Origin: Pseudomonadota bacterium
GTDB lineage: Bacteria > Pseudomonadota > Alphaproteobacteria > Rhodospirillales > Magnetospirillaceae
Length of the DNA stretch: 64,000 nt
NCBI GenBank assembly: GCA_021781575.1
Contig: JAJXWP010000008.1
Coordinates: 1-64,000 of the forward strand
Reading direction: 5' to 3'
Within the stretch, counting starts at the first letter, position 1, and each line of letters starts with the position of its first letter. Shown here in pieces: positions 54,127 to 62,804 of this stretch. The position numbers were made by a program, and so were the translations under genes. The notes beneath the pieces are model-generated. The model was not told the DNA's origin. It saw only the letters and a list, made by a program, of their open reading frames with translations, and did no database searches.

Positions 54127-55758
54127 TCACTCGACGCGGATGGTGGTCAGGTCCTGGAACCAGTGCTGGGCCTGGACGAAGCCCTTGACCCTGGGCGACA
54201 GGGCGTGGGGATTCACGTCATGCACCACCCAGAGCATGAGGGCGTTGTTGACCATGTATTCGTGGATGCGGGCCAGGTTCTCGTCCTGTCGCCTGGTGTC
54301 GAAGGTGGTCTTGTTCTTCGCCAGGATGGCGTCCACCGCGTCGTCCTTGTACCAACCCCAGTTGACCCCGTTGGGTGCCACGTAGTGGCTGTCCATGAAG
54401 CGGACCAGCGCGTAGAAGGGGTCGGCGGTGACATAGGCCAGATTGATGGCGGTGATACCCTTGTCCTTGTTCATCTCGGCATTGGCCCCAGCCCGCCAGT
54501 GCAGGTAGAGATTCTCCAGTTCGACCACCTCGAAATCGATGTCGATGCCGATCTCGGCCAGGCTCTGCTGGACGAATTCATTCATCGGCAGCGACAGCAT
54601 CTGGCCGGTGCCGCCCTGGGCGATGATGATCTTGGCCTTCAGCGGCTTATCCTTGGAATAGCCGGCTTCCTTCATCAGCCGCCTGGCCTCGTCGGGGTCA
54701 TATCTGATGTCGAAGCTGGGTTTGCCGAACCAGGGGCTGGAGGGATCCAGTTGGCCCTTGGCCGGCGTCGCCAGACCGTTCAGCAGGGCGACGATGGCGC
54801 TGCGGTCAATGGCCAGGTTGGCCGCCTTGCGTACGCGGATGTCCTGCCATGGCGAACCGGGCAGAAGGCTGAAGTGATAGGGCCAGACATGGGGCGTGAC
54901 GTTTTTGACGATGCGAAAGCCGCTCTTCTCCAGCTGTGGCACGGTGTCTGGCGCCGGCGCCTCGATGATGTCGACCTGCCCGGTCAGAAGCGCATTGGTC
55001 CGGGTCAGCGCGTCGGGAATGGGCAACAGGATGATGCGGTCGGTCTGCGGCCGGCGCTGGGGGTCCCAGTAGTCGGGGTTGCGCACCAGTTCCGCCCGCT
55101 CGCGCGGCACCAGCTTGTCGAGCTTGAACGGTCCGGTGCCCGAGGGGTGGCTGGCCACCTTGTCCCAGTCGCGGCCTATCGCCTCGAACTGGGCGGGACT
55201 GGAGATCAGGAACCAGGGAAGCTCGTAGGGGAACAGAGAATTGGGCTCCTTGGTGGTGATCTCGACGGTAAAAGCGTCGATCTTGCGATAACCGGCAACG
55301 GAGGGGATGCGCGGGCGCACCTGGGCGGCTTGCTTGGGGTCGAATTGCGGTGACTTGTCGTCCAGCACCTTGGCCAGGTTCCAGATCACCGCATCGGCGT
55401 TGAAGGTCGAACCGTCATGGAACTTGACCCCCTTGCGCAAGGTGAATACCCACCGATTCGGGTCCTTGGCGTCCGGCTTCCATTCGGTGGCCAGGCCTGG
55501 CACCAGCTTGCCGGGGCGGTCGCCGACATTGGCCTCCCAGGCGATCAGCGGATCGTAGAGGGTATGGCCGGTAAACTGATAGGCGCCGGCGCCGCGGTCG
55601 GGCTGTCCGGTGGTCAGCGGAATGTCGGCCATGGAGATGCCGTAGCGGGCCACCGTCTCGGCTGTAGCCGGGGCGGCAGCGATGGTCTGGATGGTGATGA
55701 CAACGGTCAGAGGGAGTGCGGCCAGCCAACGGAACAGATCGCGGAGTTTCTTGGGCAT
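54127..55758 (-). CDS. Peptide/solute-binding protein of the ABC transporter (SBP family 5)
   Basis: 543 aa. A signal peptide (KKLRDLFRWLAALPLTVVIT then AAPATAE) precedes a family-5 solute-binding fold: YQFTGHTLYDPLIAWEANVG, WVFTLRKGVKFHDGSTFNADAVIWNL and GTGPFKLDKL. ATG 55758 has GAGGACC upstream. It is the first gene of the operon dppA-like / dppB / dppC / dppF / dppD / ggt. Family 5 includes glutathione-binding GsiB. With the terminal ggt-type gene, the ligand may be a gamma-glutamyl peptide; this is inference. Confidence 0.92.
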   Translation of the reverse strand: MPKKLRDLFRWLAALPLTVVITIQTIAAAPATAETVARYGISMADIPLTTGQPDRGAGAYQFTGHTLYDPLIAWEANVGDRPGKLVPGLATEWKPDAKDPNRWVFTLRKGVKFHDGSTFNADAVIWNLAKVLDDKSPQFDPKQAAQVRPRIPSVAGYRKIDAFTVEITTKEPNSLFPYELPWFLISSPAQFEAIGRDWDKVASHPSGTGPFKLDKLVPRERAELVRNPDYWDPQRRPQTDRIILLPIPDALTRTNALLTGQVDIIEAPAPDTVPQLEKSGFRIVKNVTPHVWPYHFSLLPGSPWQDIRVRKAANLAIDRSAIVALLNGLATPAKGQLDPSSPWFGKPSFDIRYDPDEARRLMKEAGYSKDKPLKAKIIIAQGGTGQMLSLPMNEFVQQSLAEIGIDIDFEVVELENLYLHWRAGANAEMNKDKGITAINLAYVTADPFYALVRFMDSHYVAPNGVNWGWYKDDAVDAILAKNKTTFDTRRQDENLARIHEYMVNNALMLWVVHDVNPHALSPRVKGFVQAQHWFQDLTTIRVE

Positions 55759-55954
55759 AGCGCAGAGGTCCTCGCAAAGGGCTGAAGTGAACCCTTCCAG
55801 TTGAGCAACATGCGTGCCATTCATTCTTTCTGGTGGAAGTGCTGGATTCGAAGCGACGAGCGCCTCGCCACCATACAGATAAGTGCCTAAAATATAGTCA
55901 GACGTCTGCTACGTGCTTAATGTATGTGCGGCAAATGGTCGGTCCCCGTGCCTC

Positions 55955-56085
55955 TCTCTGTGTGATCGTCGATGTCCAGGGTGCCCGGGTGAAGGGCTTC
56001 CTCTGCGAATCCTATGCTGTCCTGGGTGCCGAAGACATCACCGGCCACGGCGGCTGGCGCAACTGGCTGGCGAAGAGGTCGACGG
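55955..56085 (+). pseudogene. Fragment resembling allophanate hydrolase C-terminal domain
   Basis: In the 431-bp gap between the solute-binding gene and fusA, a plus-strand frame encodes ARVKGFLCESYAVLGAEDIT then GHGGWRNWLA. This matches the end of allophanate-hydrolase/AtzF-type proteins (VKGFLCE ... GA.DIT..GGWR). There is no start codon with a ribosome binding site and no upstream domain, so it is a 3' remnant. Recognition rests on this short motif from memory of the family. The rest of the gap holds only the hairpin at 56135-56172. Confidence 0.5.
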
Positions 56086-56134
56086 CTCGCCGGTCGGCGC
56101 CTTCGGCGGCACTGGACCGATGCCAATGGCTGGG

Positions 56135-56172
56135 CCGCTCGGGCCCCGTTTTGCCGAACGGGGCCCGAGCGG
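56135..56172 (-). terminator. Strong hairpin downstream of the EF-G gene
   Basis: CCGCTCGGGCCCCGTT (56135-56150) and AACGGGGCCCGAGCGG (56157-56172) are perfect 16-bp complementary arms around a 6-nt loop. The hairpin lies 17 bp past the stop of the leftward EF-G gene. No T-run follows in that direction, so termination may need Rho or the stem may act as an mRNA stabiliser. Confidence 0.65.
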
Positions 56173-56189
56173 TGTCTCATTCGCCGAGA

Positions 56190-58346
56190 TCAGGCGACCT
56201 TTGCCGAGTTCTTGGCGACGATCTCGTCGGCGACCTGCCGCGGCACCGGCTCATAGCGCGAGAACTCCATCGTGTAGGAGGCCCGGCCCGACGTCATGCC
56301 GCGGAGATGGCCGATATATCCGAACATCTCGGACAGCGGTACGATCGCTTCGACGGCGATGTTGTGGCCGCGTTCCGACTGTCCCTGCACCATGCCGCGG
56401 CGGCGGTTGATGTCGCCGATGATGTCGCCCAGGTAATCCTCGGGCGAAACGACCTCGACCTTCATCATCGGTTCGAGCAGGATCGGCGCGCAGCGCTTCA
56501 TGCCTTCGCGGAAACAGGCCTTGGCGGCGATTTCGAAGGTCAGGGCGTTCGAATCGACGTCGTGATACTTGCCGTCGACCAGGGTCGCGCTGAAATCGAC
56601 CGTCGGATAGCCGGCCAGCACGCCATCTTCCTTCTGAAGCTCCAGCCCCTTGCCCACCGACGGCACATAGTCCTTGGGCACCGAGCCGCCGACCGTTTGG
56701 TCGATGAATCGGAAGCCTTCTCCCCGCTCCAACGGCGCGAAGACGATCTTCACTTCGGCGAACTGGCCCGAACCGCCCGTCTGCTTCTTGTGGGTATAGG
56801 TATGGGTGAACGTCTGGGTGATGGTTTCGCGGTAGGCGACCTGCGGCTTGCCCATGTTGCCTTCGACGCCGAACTCGGTCCGCATGCGGTCGAGTGTGAC
56901 TTCGAGATGCAATTCGCCCATGCCGCGCAGGATGGTCTGACCCGTTTCGCGATCGGTTTCCAAGCGCAGCGAGGGGTCGGCCCGCACCATCTTGCCGAGC
57001 GCGATGCCGAACTTCTCCTGGTCGTTCTTGGTCTTCGCCTCGACCGAGACGCTGATCACCGGTTCGGGGAAGCGCATGCGCTCGAGGATGACCGGCGCCG
57101 CGGCGTCGCACAGCGTGTCGCCGGTTTCGGTTTCCGACAACGAGACGAGGGCGACGATGTCGCCGGCCCGGGCTTCTTCGATCGGATGGGCTTCCTTGGC
57201 GAACATCTCGACCATGCGGCCGATCTTCTCGCGCTTGCCGCGCGTCGTGTTCATCACCGAGGCACCCTTGGTCAGCACGCCGGAATAGACGCGGATGAAG
57301 GTCAGGGCGCCATAGGCGTCGTTGATGACCTTGAAGGCCAAGGCGGCGAAGGGTTCGTCGTCCGAGCAGGTCCGCTCGCCGTTGGGTTCGCCGTCGGCAT
57401 CGACGGTCTTGATGGCTTCGACGTCGGTCGGGGCCGGCAGCAGATCGACAACGGCGTCGAGAACCTGCTGGACGCCCTTGTTCTTATAGGACGAGCCGCA
57501 GAGCACGGGCGTGAAGGCGCTGCTGATGGTGCCCTTGCGGATGCAGGCGCGCAGCTGATCCGGGGTCGGATCCTCGCCGGTCTCCAGATAGGCCTCCATC
57601 AGCGCCTCGTCCTGCTCCAGCGCCGTGTCCACCAGTTCCTGGCGGAGAGCCGGGATGGCGGCCAGGTTGTCGAGATCTTCCTTGACCGTGATGTTGAGCT
57701 TTTGGCCGAGATCGTCGGTGACCGGCCAGGTTTCCCACTGCGCATCCTTGTCGTCGGAAAACCACACCATGGCCTTCATCTCGACCAGATCGACCATGCC
57801 GCGGAAATTGTCTTCTGACCCCAGCGGAACCTGGTAAACCAGCGGACGGGCGCCCAGCCGGGTGCGGATCATCTCGACGCAACGACGGAAATTGGCGCCG
57901 GAGCGGTCCATCTTGTTGACGTAGCAGATACGCGGCACGTTGTAATTGTCGGCCAGGCGCCAATTGGTTTCAGACTGCGGTTCGACGCCGGCGACGCCGT
58001 CGAACACCACCACGGCGCCGTCGAGAACGCGCAAGCTGCGATTCACTTCGATGGTGAAGTCGACGTGGCCGGGGGTGTCGATGACGTTGATCTTCTTGTC
58101 ACGCCAAAATGCCGAGACGGCTGCGCTCTGGATCGTGATGCCGCGCTTCTGTTCCTGCTCCAGATAGTCGGTCGTCGTCGAAGATTTCAGATCCTTGGTG
58201 TCATGAATATCGACGATCGTGTGCTTGCGGCCGGTATAGTAAAGGATGCGCTCGGTCGTTGTCGTCTTGCCGGCATCGACATGGGCGATGATCCCGATGT
58301 TCCGAATATCTGAAAGTGGCGTGGAGCGGGGCATTATTTGTTCCAT
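56190..58346 (-). CDS. fusA: Elongation factor G paralogue
   Basis: 718 aa, all EF-G domains I-V present. GTPase motifs: G1 AHVDAGKT (residues 21-28), G2 threonine in RGITI, G3 DTPGHVDF (90-97), G4 NKMD (144-147). The C-terminal [20 protein letters not shown] matches domain V. Two things are odd. It is not in a str operon: no rpsL, rpsG or tuf is nearby. Switch I also has a longer, unusual sequence ([20 protein letters not shown]) where typical EF-G reads close to IGEVHDGAATMDW. So it may be a second EF-G specialised for translocation or recycling. ATG 58346 is used; ATG 58334 is possible. Confidence 0.9.
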   Translation of the reverse strand: MEQIMPRSTPLSDIRNIGIIAHVDAGKTTTTERILYYTGRKHTIVDIHDTKDLKSSTTTDYLEQEQKRGITIQSAAVSAFWRDKKINVIDTPGHVDFTIEVNRSLRVLDGAVVVFDGVAGVEPQSETNWRLADNYNVPRICYVNKMDRSGANFRRCVEMIRTRLGARPLVYQVPLGSEDNFRGMVDLVEMKAMVWFSDDKDAQWETWPVTDDLGQKLNITVKEDLDNLAAIPALRQELVDTALEQDEALMEAYLETGEDPTPDQLRACIRKGTISSAFTPVLCGSSYKNKGVQQVLDAVVDLLPAPTDVEAIKTVDADGEPNGERTCSDDEPFAALAFKVINDAYGALTFIRVYSGVLTKGASVMNTTRGKREKIGRMVEMFAKEAHPIEEARAGDIVALVSLSETETGDTLCDAAAPVILERMRFPEPVISVSVEAKTKNDQEKFGIALGKMVRADPSLRLETDRETGQTILRGMGELHLEVTLDRMRTEFGVEGNMGKPQVAYRETITQTFTHTYTHKKQTGGSGQFAEVKIVFAPLERGEGFRFIDQTVGGSVPKDYVPSVGKGLELQKEDGVLAGYPTVDFSATLVDGKYHDVDSNALTFEIAAKACFREGMKRCAPILLEPMMKVEVVSPEDYLGDIIGDINRRRGMVQGQSERGHNIAVEAIVPLSEMFGYIGHLRGMTSGRASYTMEFSRYEPVPRQVADEIVAKNSAKVA

Positions 58347-58835
58347 TGCGATAGGGTTGGAGGTGAGTCAATCGGTGCGAAACGTAGGGAGGCCTCCTCC
58401 GTTCCACGGCCCAGCCGGGTTGGCTAATCCGGATGTGCGGATAATGCAAGTGGTGATTTTGTGATGGCGGCGCGACGGCCCGGAATCGCCGCAATTTCGA
58501 GCCGGCGATTTCGGTCAGCCTGGACCGGCCAATGCCAGGCTATCAGCAAGAAATGTGGCGGCGGCAGGCCTGGTTGCAGCAACGCTGGGCTTATCAGACG
58601 GCGCAGCGCCGGGCAGCCACCTACGGGTACGCGCCCGGCGAATATATGGGGCTTATCGAATGGCATGGAACAGACCGGTTGCCCGCGGTATGTGGGTCGG
58701 CGGATACCGATAAGAACCTGATCAGTCGTCCAATGTTCGTTCGCCTGTGTGCTCGCTGTGCCATGACGATCGGCGTCACGCTGTCTCACGCAAGCACCAG
58801 TCCACAAAACCCAAGGCCTGACGGTCGAACCGGCG
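58347..58835. other. 489-bp stretch between EF-G and the Spy-like gene
   Basis: No supported gene. A plus-strand frame from 58532 begins MPGYQQEMWRRQAWLQQRWA and continues with YGYAPGEYMG, a composition seen in some small exported proteins. It then runs antisense into the Spy-like gene and has no ribosome binding site, so it may be a remnant. The left part should hold the EF-G promoter. Confidence 0.3.
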
Positions 58836-59273
58836 TCAGGGCTTGTGCTGTTCGGCCATCTTGCGGGCGGGCTTGCGGAACATCTCGTCCGCTGCGCGCT
58901 GCTGCTCGGGCGAGAGACTGGCGTAGAGCACGCCCAGGGCGGCCGAGAGCCGTTCGACGTTCTGCGCATGTTGAGCACTGATGGCAGCGTAATTGTCGAG
59001 AATCTGCGGAGCGCTGAGCTTGCCGCGATCGCCGCCATGCTGCTGCACCGCCATCTCCATCGCCTGCGCGTTGTCCAGCATCACCTGGGCAAAGGCATTC
59101 CATTCGGCATCTTGCGCCTTGGTAATGTGCAGCGTCGCATACATGTCGCGGATGCGGTGCTCCACCTTGGCCTGATGATCGTCCGGCGCGGCGGACTGGG
59201 CATAGACACCCGACGAACAAACCAAGGTCAGCGCAAGCGCAACCGGCGCGATGAAGGGAAACGTGGATCGCAT
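58836..59273 (-). CDS. Spy/CpxP-like periplasmic protein (LTXXQ family)
   Basis: 145 aa. A signal peptide is visible (FPFIAPVALALTLVCSSGVYA, cleavage near residue 25). The mature part is all-helical with two LTxxQ-type motifs, written here as LHITKAQDAEWNAF and LYASLSPEQQRAADEMF. Such proteins are ATP-independent chaperones or envelope-stress/metal sensors. It is followed by a small exported Gly/Tyr-rich gene 42 bp away in the same direction. Confidence 0.83.
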   Translation of the reverse strand: MRSTFPFIAPVALALTLVCSSGVYAQSAAPDDHQAKVEHRIRDMYATLHITKAQDAEWNAFAQVMLDNAQAMEMAVQQHGGDRGKLSAPQILDNYAAISAQHAQNVERLSAALGVLYASLSPEQQRAADEMFRKPARKMAEQHKP

Positions 59274-59315
59274 GACATGGGTCCCATTCTATTGGCAGTG
59301 GCAGAAGCAGGCGGA

Positions 59316-59729
59316 TCAGTCGTCGTCGCCGTAATATACGGCGGGCGGCGGATAGGCGACCTGCGGCGGCGGGTAATAGATCCCCGGCGGGGATGTGTAA
59401 GCCGGTGGCGGTGCATACACCGGCGCGGGCGCATAGGCCGGCGGCGCATAAACAGGGGGCGGCGCGGAATAGACCGGTGGCGGTGCCCCGCCGGATATGG
59501 CCGCGCCCACCGCGGCCCCGACACCAAGCCCAAGCAGCGCGCCGGCGATACCGCAGCCGCCGCAGCCACCATCGCCGCCCCAACCGCCCTCGCCCCCCCA
59601 GTCGCGTCCGCCGCCCCAACCGCCGTCGTGATGCCAGCGGTCCCAGGCACTGGCAGGGGTGGCCGAAGCGACGGTCGCGGCTGCCAGCGTCAGCGCGCCG
59701 ACGAAACGCAGTGCCGCAATTCTGGTCAT
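59316..59729 (-). CDS. Small exported Gly-, Pro- and Tyr-rich protein
   Basis: 137 aa. The signal peptide is LRFVGALTLAAATVASATPASA. A Trp/Gly-rich region with CGGCG follows (GGWGGDGGCGGCGIAGALLG). A glycine-zipper-like segment (ALLGLGVGAAVGAAISGG) comes next, then a Pro/Tyr repeat tail (VYAPPAYAPAPVYAPP) ending in three acidic residues. The arrangement resembles surface or envelope proteins of unknown function. It lies in the same direction as the Spy-like gene, 42 bp upstream of it. Confidence 0.72.
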   Translation of the reverse strand: MTRIAALRFVGALTLAAATVASATPASAWDRWHHDGGWGGGRDWGGEGGWGGDGGCGGCGIAGALLGLGVGAAVGAAISGGAPPPVYSAPPPVYAPPAYAPAPVYAPPPAYTSPPGIYYPPPQVAYPPPAVYYGDDD

Positions 59730-59831
59730 GTCACTCTCCCGCTAACCAGGTTTTCGAAATCCTCCCACAGTTCGGCGGATTTCGGAAACCTGCGAATTAC
59801 AAGAATCCGCAGAACTGCCTTGATTGATAGG

Positions 59832-59940
59832 TAGTGTGAGGAAAGTTCTGCAAAAGCCCTGAAGCGGGCGGTCATGGCATGCTGGTGATGTTCTACGTCA
59901 CCGATCCTGGGAAAGGATGCACGCCATGACCGAGAAGAAG
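59832..59940 (+). mobile_element. Probable insertion-sequence left end and transposase start
   Basis: The segment from about 59832 (GTAGTGTGAGGAAAGTTCTG) has the look of an IS256-like terminal sequence. It is followed by AAAGGA 8 nt before an ATG at 59926 that reads Met-Thr-Glu-Lys-Lys and then breaks. At 59941 the sequence becomes the reversed benzoate-CoA ligase gene. The rest of the transposase is missing, so this would be a 109-bp relic left by a deletion. Family assignment is tentative. Confidence 0.35.
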
Positions 59941-61137
59941 GGTATTCAGCCAGTCACCCAGCATGGTGCTGGCCGTCTTCTCAGGGTTTCTCCAGTAATA
60001 TTTGGCGGTGGATGGTCCTCGGACCAAAAGGCGCCCGGCTTCGCCGGCAGGCACCTCGCGGTCATTCGCATCCAGGATTACCGCCTCGTATCCCTCGACC
60101 AGCTTGCCGGTCGAGCCCGGCTTGTGCTCGCCGATTCGATTTGAAATGAAAATGTGCAGGACCTCGGTCGAACCGATGCCGTCTAGGATAATGGTGCCAG
60201 TGTGAGCTTTCCAGCGCTTGAAAACCTCGGCCGGCAAGGCTTCGCCCGCCGAGACGCAAAGCCGGATGGAAGACAGGTCGGGCTTCATGGTCTCAAGGGC
60301 GGCCAGCTGCGAGGCATAAAGCGTCGGGACCCCGAAGAACAAGGTCGGTTTGAACAACTCGATGGCGGCAAACGCACTTTCCGGCGTCGGCCGCGCCGCC
60401 ATGAGGACCGAGGTCGCTCCCGCCCATAAGGGGAATGTCATGCCGTTGCCCAGACCATAGGCGAAGAACAGTTTGGCCGCCGAGAAGCACACGTCGTCTT
60501 CGCGCACGCCGAGCGTCTGTTCACCATAGTAATAACTGGTGACCACCATGTCTCGATGCAGGTGGACGGCGCCCTTTGGCTGACCGGTCGAGCCTGACGA
60601 ATACAGCCAGAAGCATTCATCGGTGGGGGACGCCGAAACCGCGGTGAACTGGTCGGATTGCCGGACCAACTGGGCCAGCAGGCTGTCGCTGTCCACGCGG
60701 AACACACGGGTGGGCTTGTGGGGCGAGGCAGCCAGCCCCTGCTCGACCTCGGACGCGAATTCCGATGAATAGACCAGACAGGCACAAGCCGAATTGTCGA
60801 TGATGAAGGCATAGTCCTTGGCCTTCAAAAGGGTGTCGATAGGAACCGGAATTACCCCAGCCTTGATCGCTCCCCAGAAGACGAAGAAGAACTCCGGGCA
60901 ATCCTTGATCAGCATGAGTAGGCGTTCGCCACGCCCGATGCCAAAGCTGGTGAGCAGGTTGGCGCATCGGTTCACGCTGGCGGCCAGTTCGGCGTAAGTG
61001 ACGTCGCCCTCGATGCTGCGAATTGCTACCTTGCCGCCGCGCCCTTGCGCCAGATGGCGGTCGATGAACTCGACGGCGACATTGAATCGTGGGGGGAACC
61101 GAAGTTCCAGCCCTTCACCCGGCTCAACCAAATGCAT
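59893..61137 (-). pseudogene. Benzoate-CoA ligase-like gene, C-terminally truncated
   Basis: The frame encodes 414 residues, of which the first 399 or so are ANL-type benzoate-CoA ligase: MHLVEPGEGLELRFPPRFNV, P-loop WLYSSGSTGQPKGAVH, FAYGLGNGMTFPLWAGAT and ILDGIGSTEVLHIFISN. Homology ends at LGDWLNT (position 59941). Normal enzymes continue GDTYY... through a C-terminal domain of about 120 residues with the catalytic lysine. Here 15 unrelated residues follow and then a stop. ATG 61137 has GGGAGGA upstream, so the start is genuine. The protein should not catalyse adenylation. It sits beside an aromatic-acid efflux locus. Confidence 0.8.
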
Positions 61138-61196
61138 CTGTATCCTCCCTGGTTTTGAAGCGGCTCTGGGGCCCGGTGGTGCGGGCCATATTTTCA

Positions 61197-61631
61197 TCAT
61201 TCCCGGCCCCATCCGCCTCCTGTGGCTTTGTAGAAGGCGATGACGTCGACCACCTCGCGCCACTGGCTCTGCACCACCGCATCCTCAAGCAGAACGGTCG
61301 TGCGCTGGCTGTCGAGCACCTTGCGGATGTCGGGCCGCCGGCGCAGAACATCCGACGGCAAAATATTGGGAAGTGGCGGTGGCGACGGAACACCGGGCTC
61401 AGCGGCCTGGGCCAACTCAGCTTGCAGATCACCCGGAAACCGGTTCAGAACCGGATCATGGAAGCCGCGCCACCACAAGGCCGGGGGCGGCGTGCCCCGA
61501 TGATCCGACACCGGCAGCTTTTCGCTCCATTGGCTGGGCAGATCAGGGCGGGGCGCTACGTAGTCGGGACCAACGGTGCAGCCGCCCGGCAACAAGGCGA
61601 CAACGACCGTCTGCAGGAACCAACCTCGCAT
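61197..61631 (-). pseudogene. NodT-type outer-membrane efflux lipoprotein with in-frame internal deletions
   Basis: The 144-aa frame is three pieces of a normal ~480-residue NodT-family efflux protein: the lipoprotein N-terminus (GGCTVGPDYVAPRPDLPSQW ... ALWWRGFHDPVL, residues 1-65), the mid-protein segment PGDLQAELAQAAEPG ... LPSDVLRRRPDIR (66-103) and the C-terminus (VLDSQRTTVLLEDAVVQSQW ... FYKATGGGW, 105-142). The joins keep the frame, so nothing stops translation, but the beta-barrel and most of the periplasmic tunnel are gone. It follows the HlyD-family gene by 12 bp as the outer-membrane partner would in a tripartite pump. Confidence 0.78.
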
Positions 61632-61643
61632 GCCGTGGCCCGC

Positions 61644-62585
61644 CTAATTCAGGATTTCACCGAGCCAGACCAGCGTCTCGCCGATCCAGGCTCGCTGCCC
61701 GGGCCGCAAGTCACCTGGGACCCGGCCCCGCCCGGCGCCGACGGTGACCGTGCAGGTGGTTCCAGCCACCAGATTGACGCCTGCGGGCACGCGGTCGATA
61801 TGCAGCCGGACGGGGATCCGCTGCGCCAGGCGTACCCATGAGAAGACCGGGTTGACGTCGGGCAGCCCGAAGGCGTCCGGCCGGGTATTGGGATCGCTGA
61901 CACCCCGCCCGATGCTTTCGACATGCGCCGACAAGGGCGCCGGGTTCCCCATCAACAGGACCAGTGCCGGGTCGCCCAAATGAATCGCCCGCAACCGGGT
62001 TTCGTCGAAATATCCGACAATCCAGAAGGAATCGGCATCGAGAACGGCAATCCGGGGCTCTCCCACCGAAATGTAATCACCGACCCGCAGATGCAGGTTG
62101 GTCACGTACCCGTTGACCGGGGAACGTAACCGGGCCCGATCAAGATTGAGTCTGGCGAGATCGAGGCTCGCCCTGGCGGCGTCCACGGCTGCCGCTGCGA
62201 CCCGTGCGGCGCTATCGAAACGTTCGATTTCCTCGGTCGACACCACGTCGCGCAGTCCGGCGCGGCGGCGGGCGTCGGCGGCGCGGATCCGCAGTTCCTG
62301 GCTGCGTCGCGCAAGTTCCGCTTCGGCCAGCGCCACGGCCAGGCGGAATCGGGTCGGATCGACCTGGGCCAACGAATCGCCTTTGTGGACGAACTGATTG
62401 TCGCGGGCGTCCAGAGCTACGACGGTTCCGGCCACCTCAGGCGCGAGATCCACCACTTCGGCGCGCACCCGTCCGTCGCGGGTCCAGGGCGAGACCATGT
62501 AATAGCGCCACAGGGCGGCGCCAAGAAAGACCGCGGCAGCAGTCAATGCCAGCGTGACAGCCACGCGGAAACCGTTGATCAGCAT
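61644..62585 (-). CDS. HlyD-family membrane fusion protein of an aromatic-acid efflux pump (AaeA-like)
   Basis: 313 aa. One N-terminal membrane helix (GFRVAVTLALTAAAVFLGAA) is followed by YYMVSPWTRDGRVRAEVVDL, the family start. Then come a split biotinyl-lipoyl domain (APEVAGTVVALDARDNQFV ... SPVNGYVTNLHLRVGD), an alpha-helical hairpin and a beta-barrel region. AaeA-type proteins bridge the FUSC permease and an outer-membrane channel. The outer-membrane gene next door is broken, so the pump would need another channel. Confidence 0.88.
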   Translation of the reverse strand: MLINGFRVAVTLALTAAAVFLGAALWRYYMVSPWTRDGRVRAEVVDLAPEVAGTVVALDARDNQFVHKGDSLAQVDPTRFRLAVALAEAELARRSQELRIRAADARRRAGLRDVVSTEEIERFDSAARVAAAAVDAARASLDLARLNLDRARLRSPVNGYVTNLHLRVGDYISVGEPRIAVLDADSFWIVGYFDETRLRAIHLGDPALVLLMGNPAPLSAHVESIGRGVSDPNTRPDAFGLPDVNPVFSWVRLAQRIPVRLHIDRVPAGVNLVAGTTCTVTVGAGRGRVPGDLRPGQRAWIGETLVWLGEILN

Positions 62586-62596
62586 GGGTCTGTCTT

Positions 62597-62791
62597 TCAG
62601 GCGAAGGGAAGCAACATAGCGAAAACCACGACGAACAGCGCCGCCTCGAACAGCGCCAGATACCAGACCCTACCCAGCAGCCGGCTGCGGCCGAGCGCCC
62701 AACGGCAGACGAAGAAGAGAGCCGCGGCCAGCAGCAGGCGAGGAACCAGGGAGGCGAGATAGATGCCGCCGAGATCGACGTCTTTCAGCAA
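62597..62791 (-). CDS. DUF1656 small membrane protein (AaeX-like)
   Basis: 64 aa with two hydrophobic helices (LASLVPRLLLAAALFFVC and WYLALFEAALFVVVFAML). It matches the DUF1656/AaeX family, found almost always between FUSC and HlyD genes of aromatic-acid efflux operons. It starts 13 nt after the FUSC gene and ends 11 nt before the HlyD gene. Its exact role in the pump is not known. Confidence 0.88.
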   Translation of the reverse strand: MLKDVDLGGIYLASLVPRLLLAAALFFVCRWALGRSRLLGRVWYLALFEAALFVVVFAMLLPFA

Positions 62792-62804
62792 CGCCTGTCT
62801 CCCG

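Noticed and set aside
55833-57818. 661-residue plus-strand open frame
   Set aside because: Mostly antisense to the EF-G gene. Only the short allophanate-hydrolase-like piece at its start looks like real protein sequence.
58532-58700. Plus-strand ORF beginning MPGYQQEMWRRQAWLQQRW
   Set aside because: Composition looks protein-like but there is no ribosome binding site and it runs antisense into the Spy-like gene; listed only as a comment on the gap.
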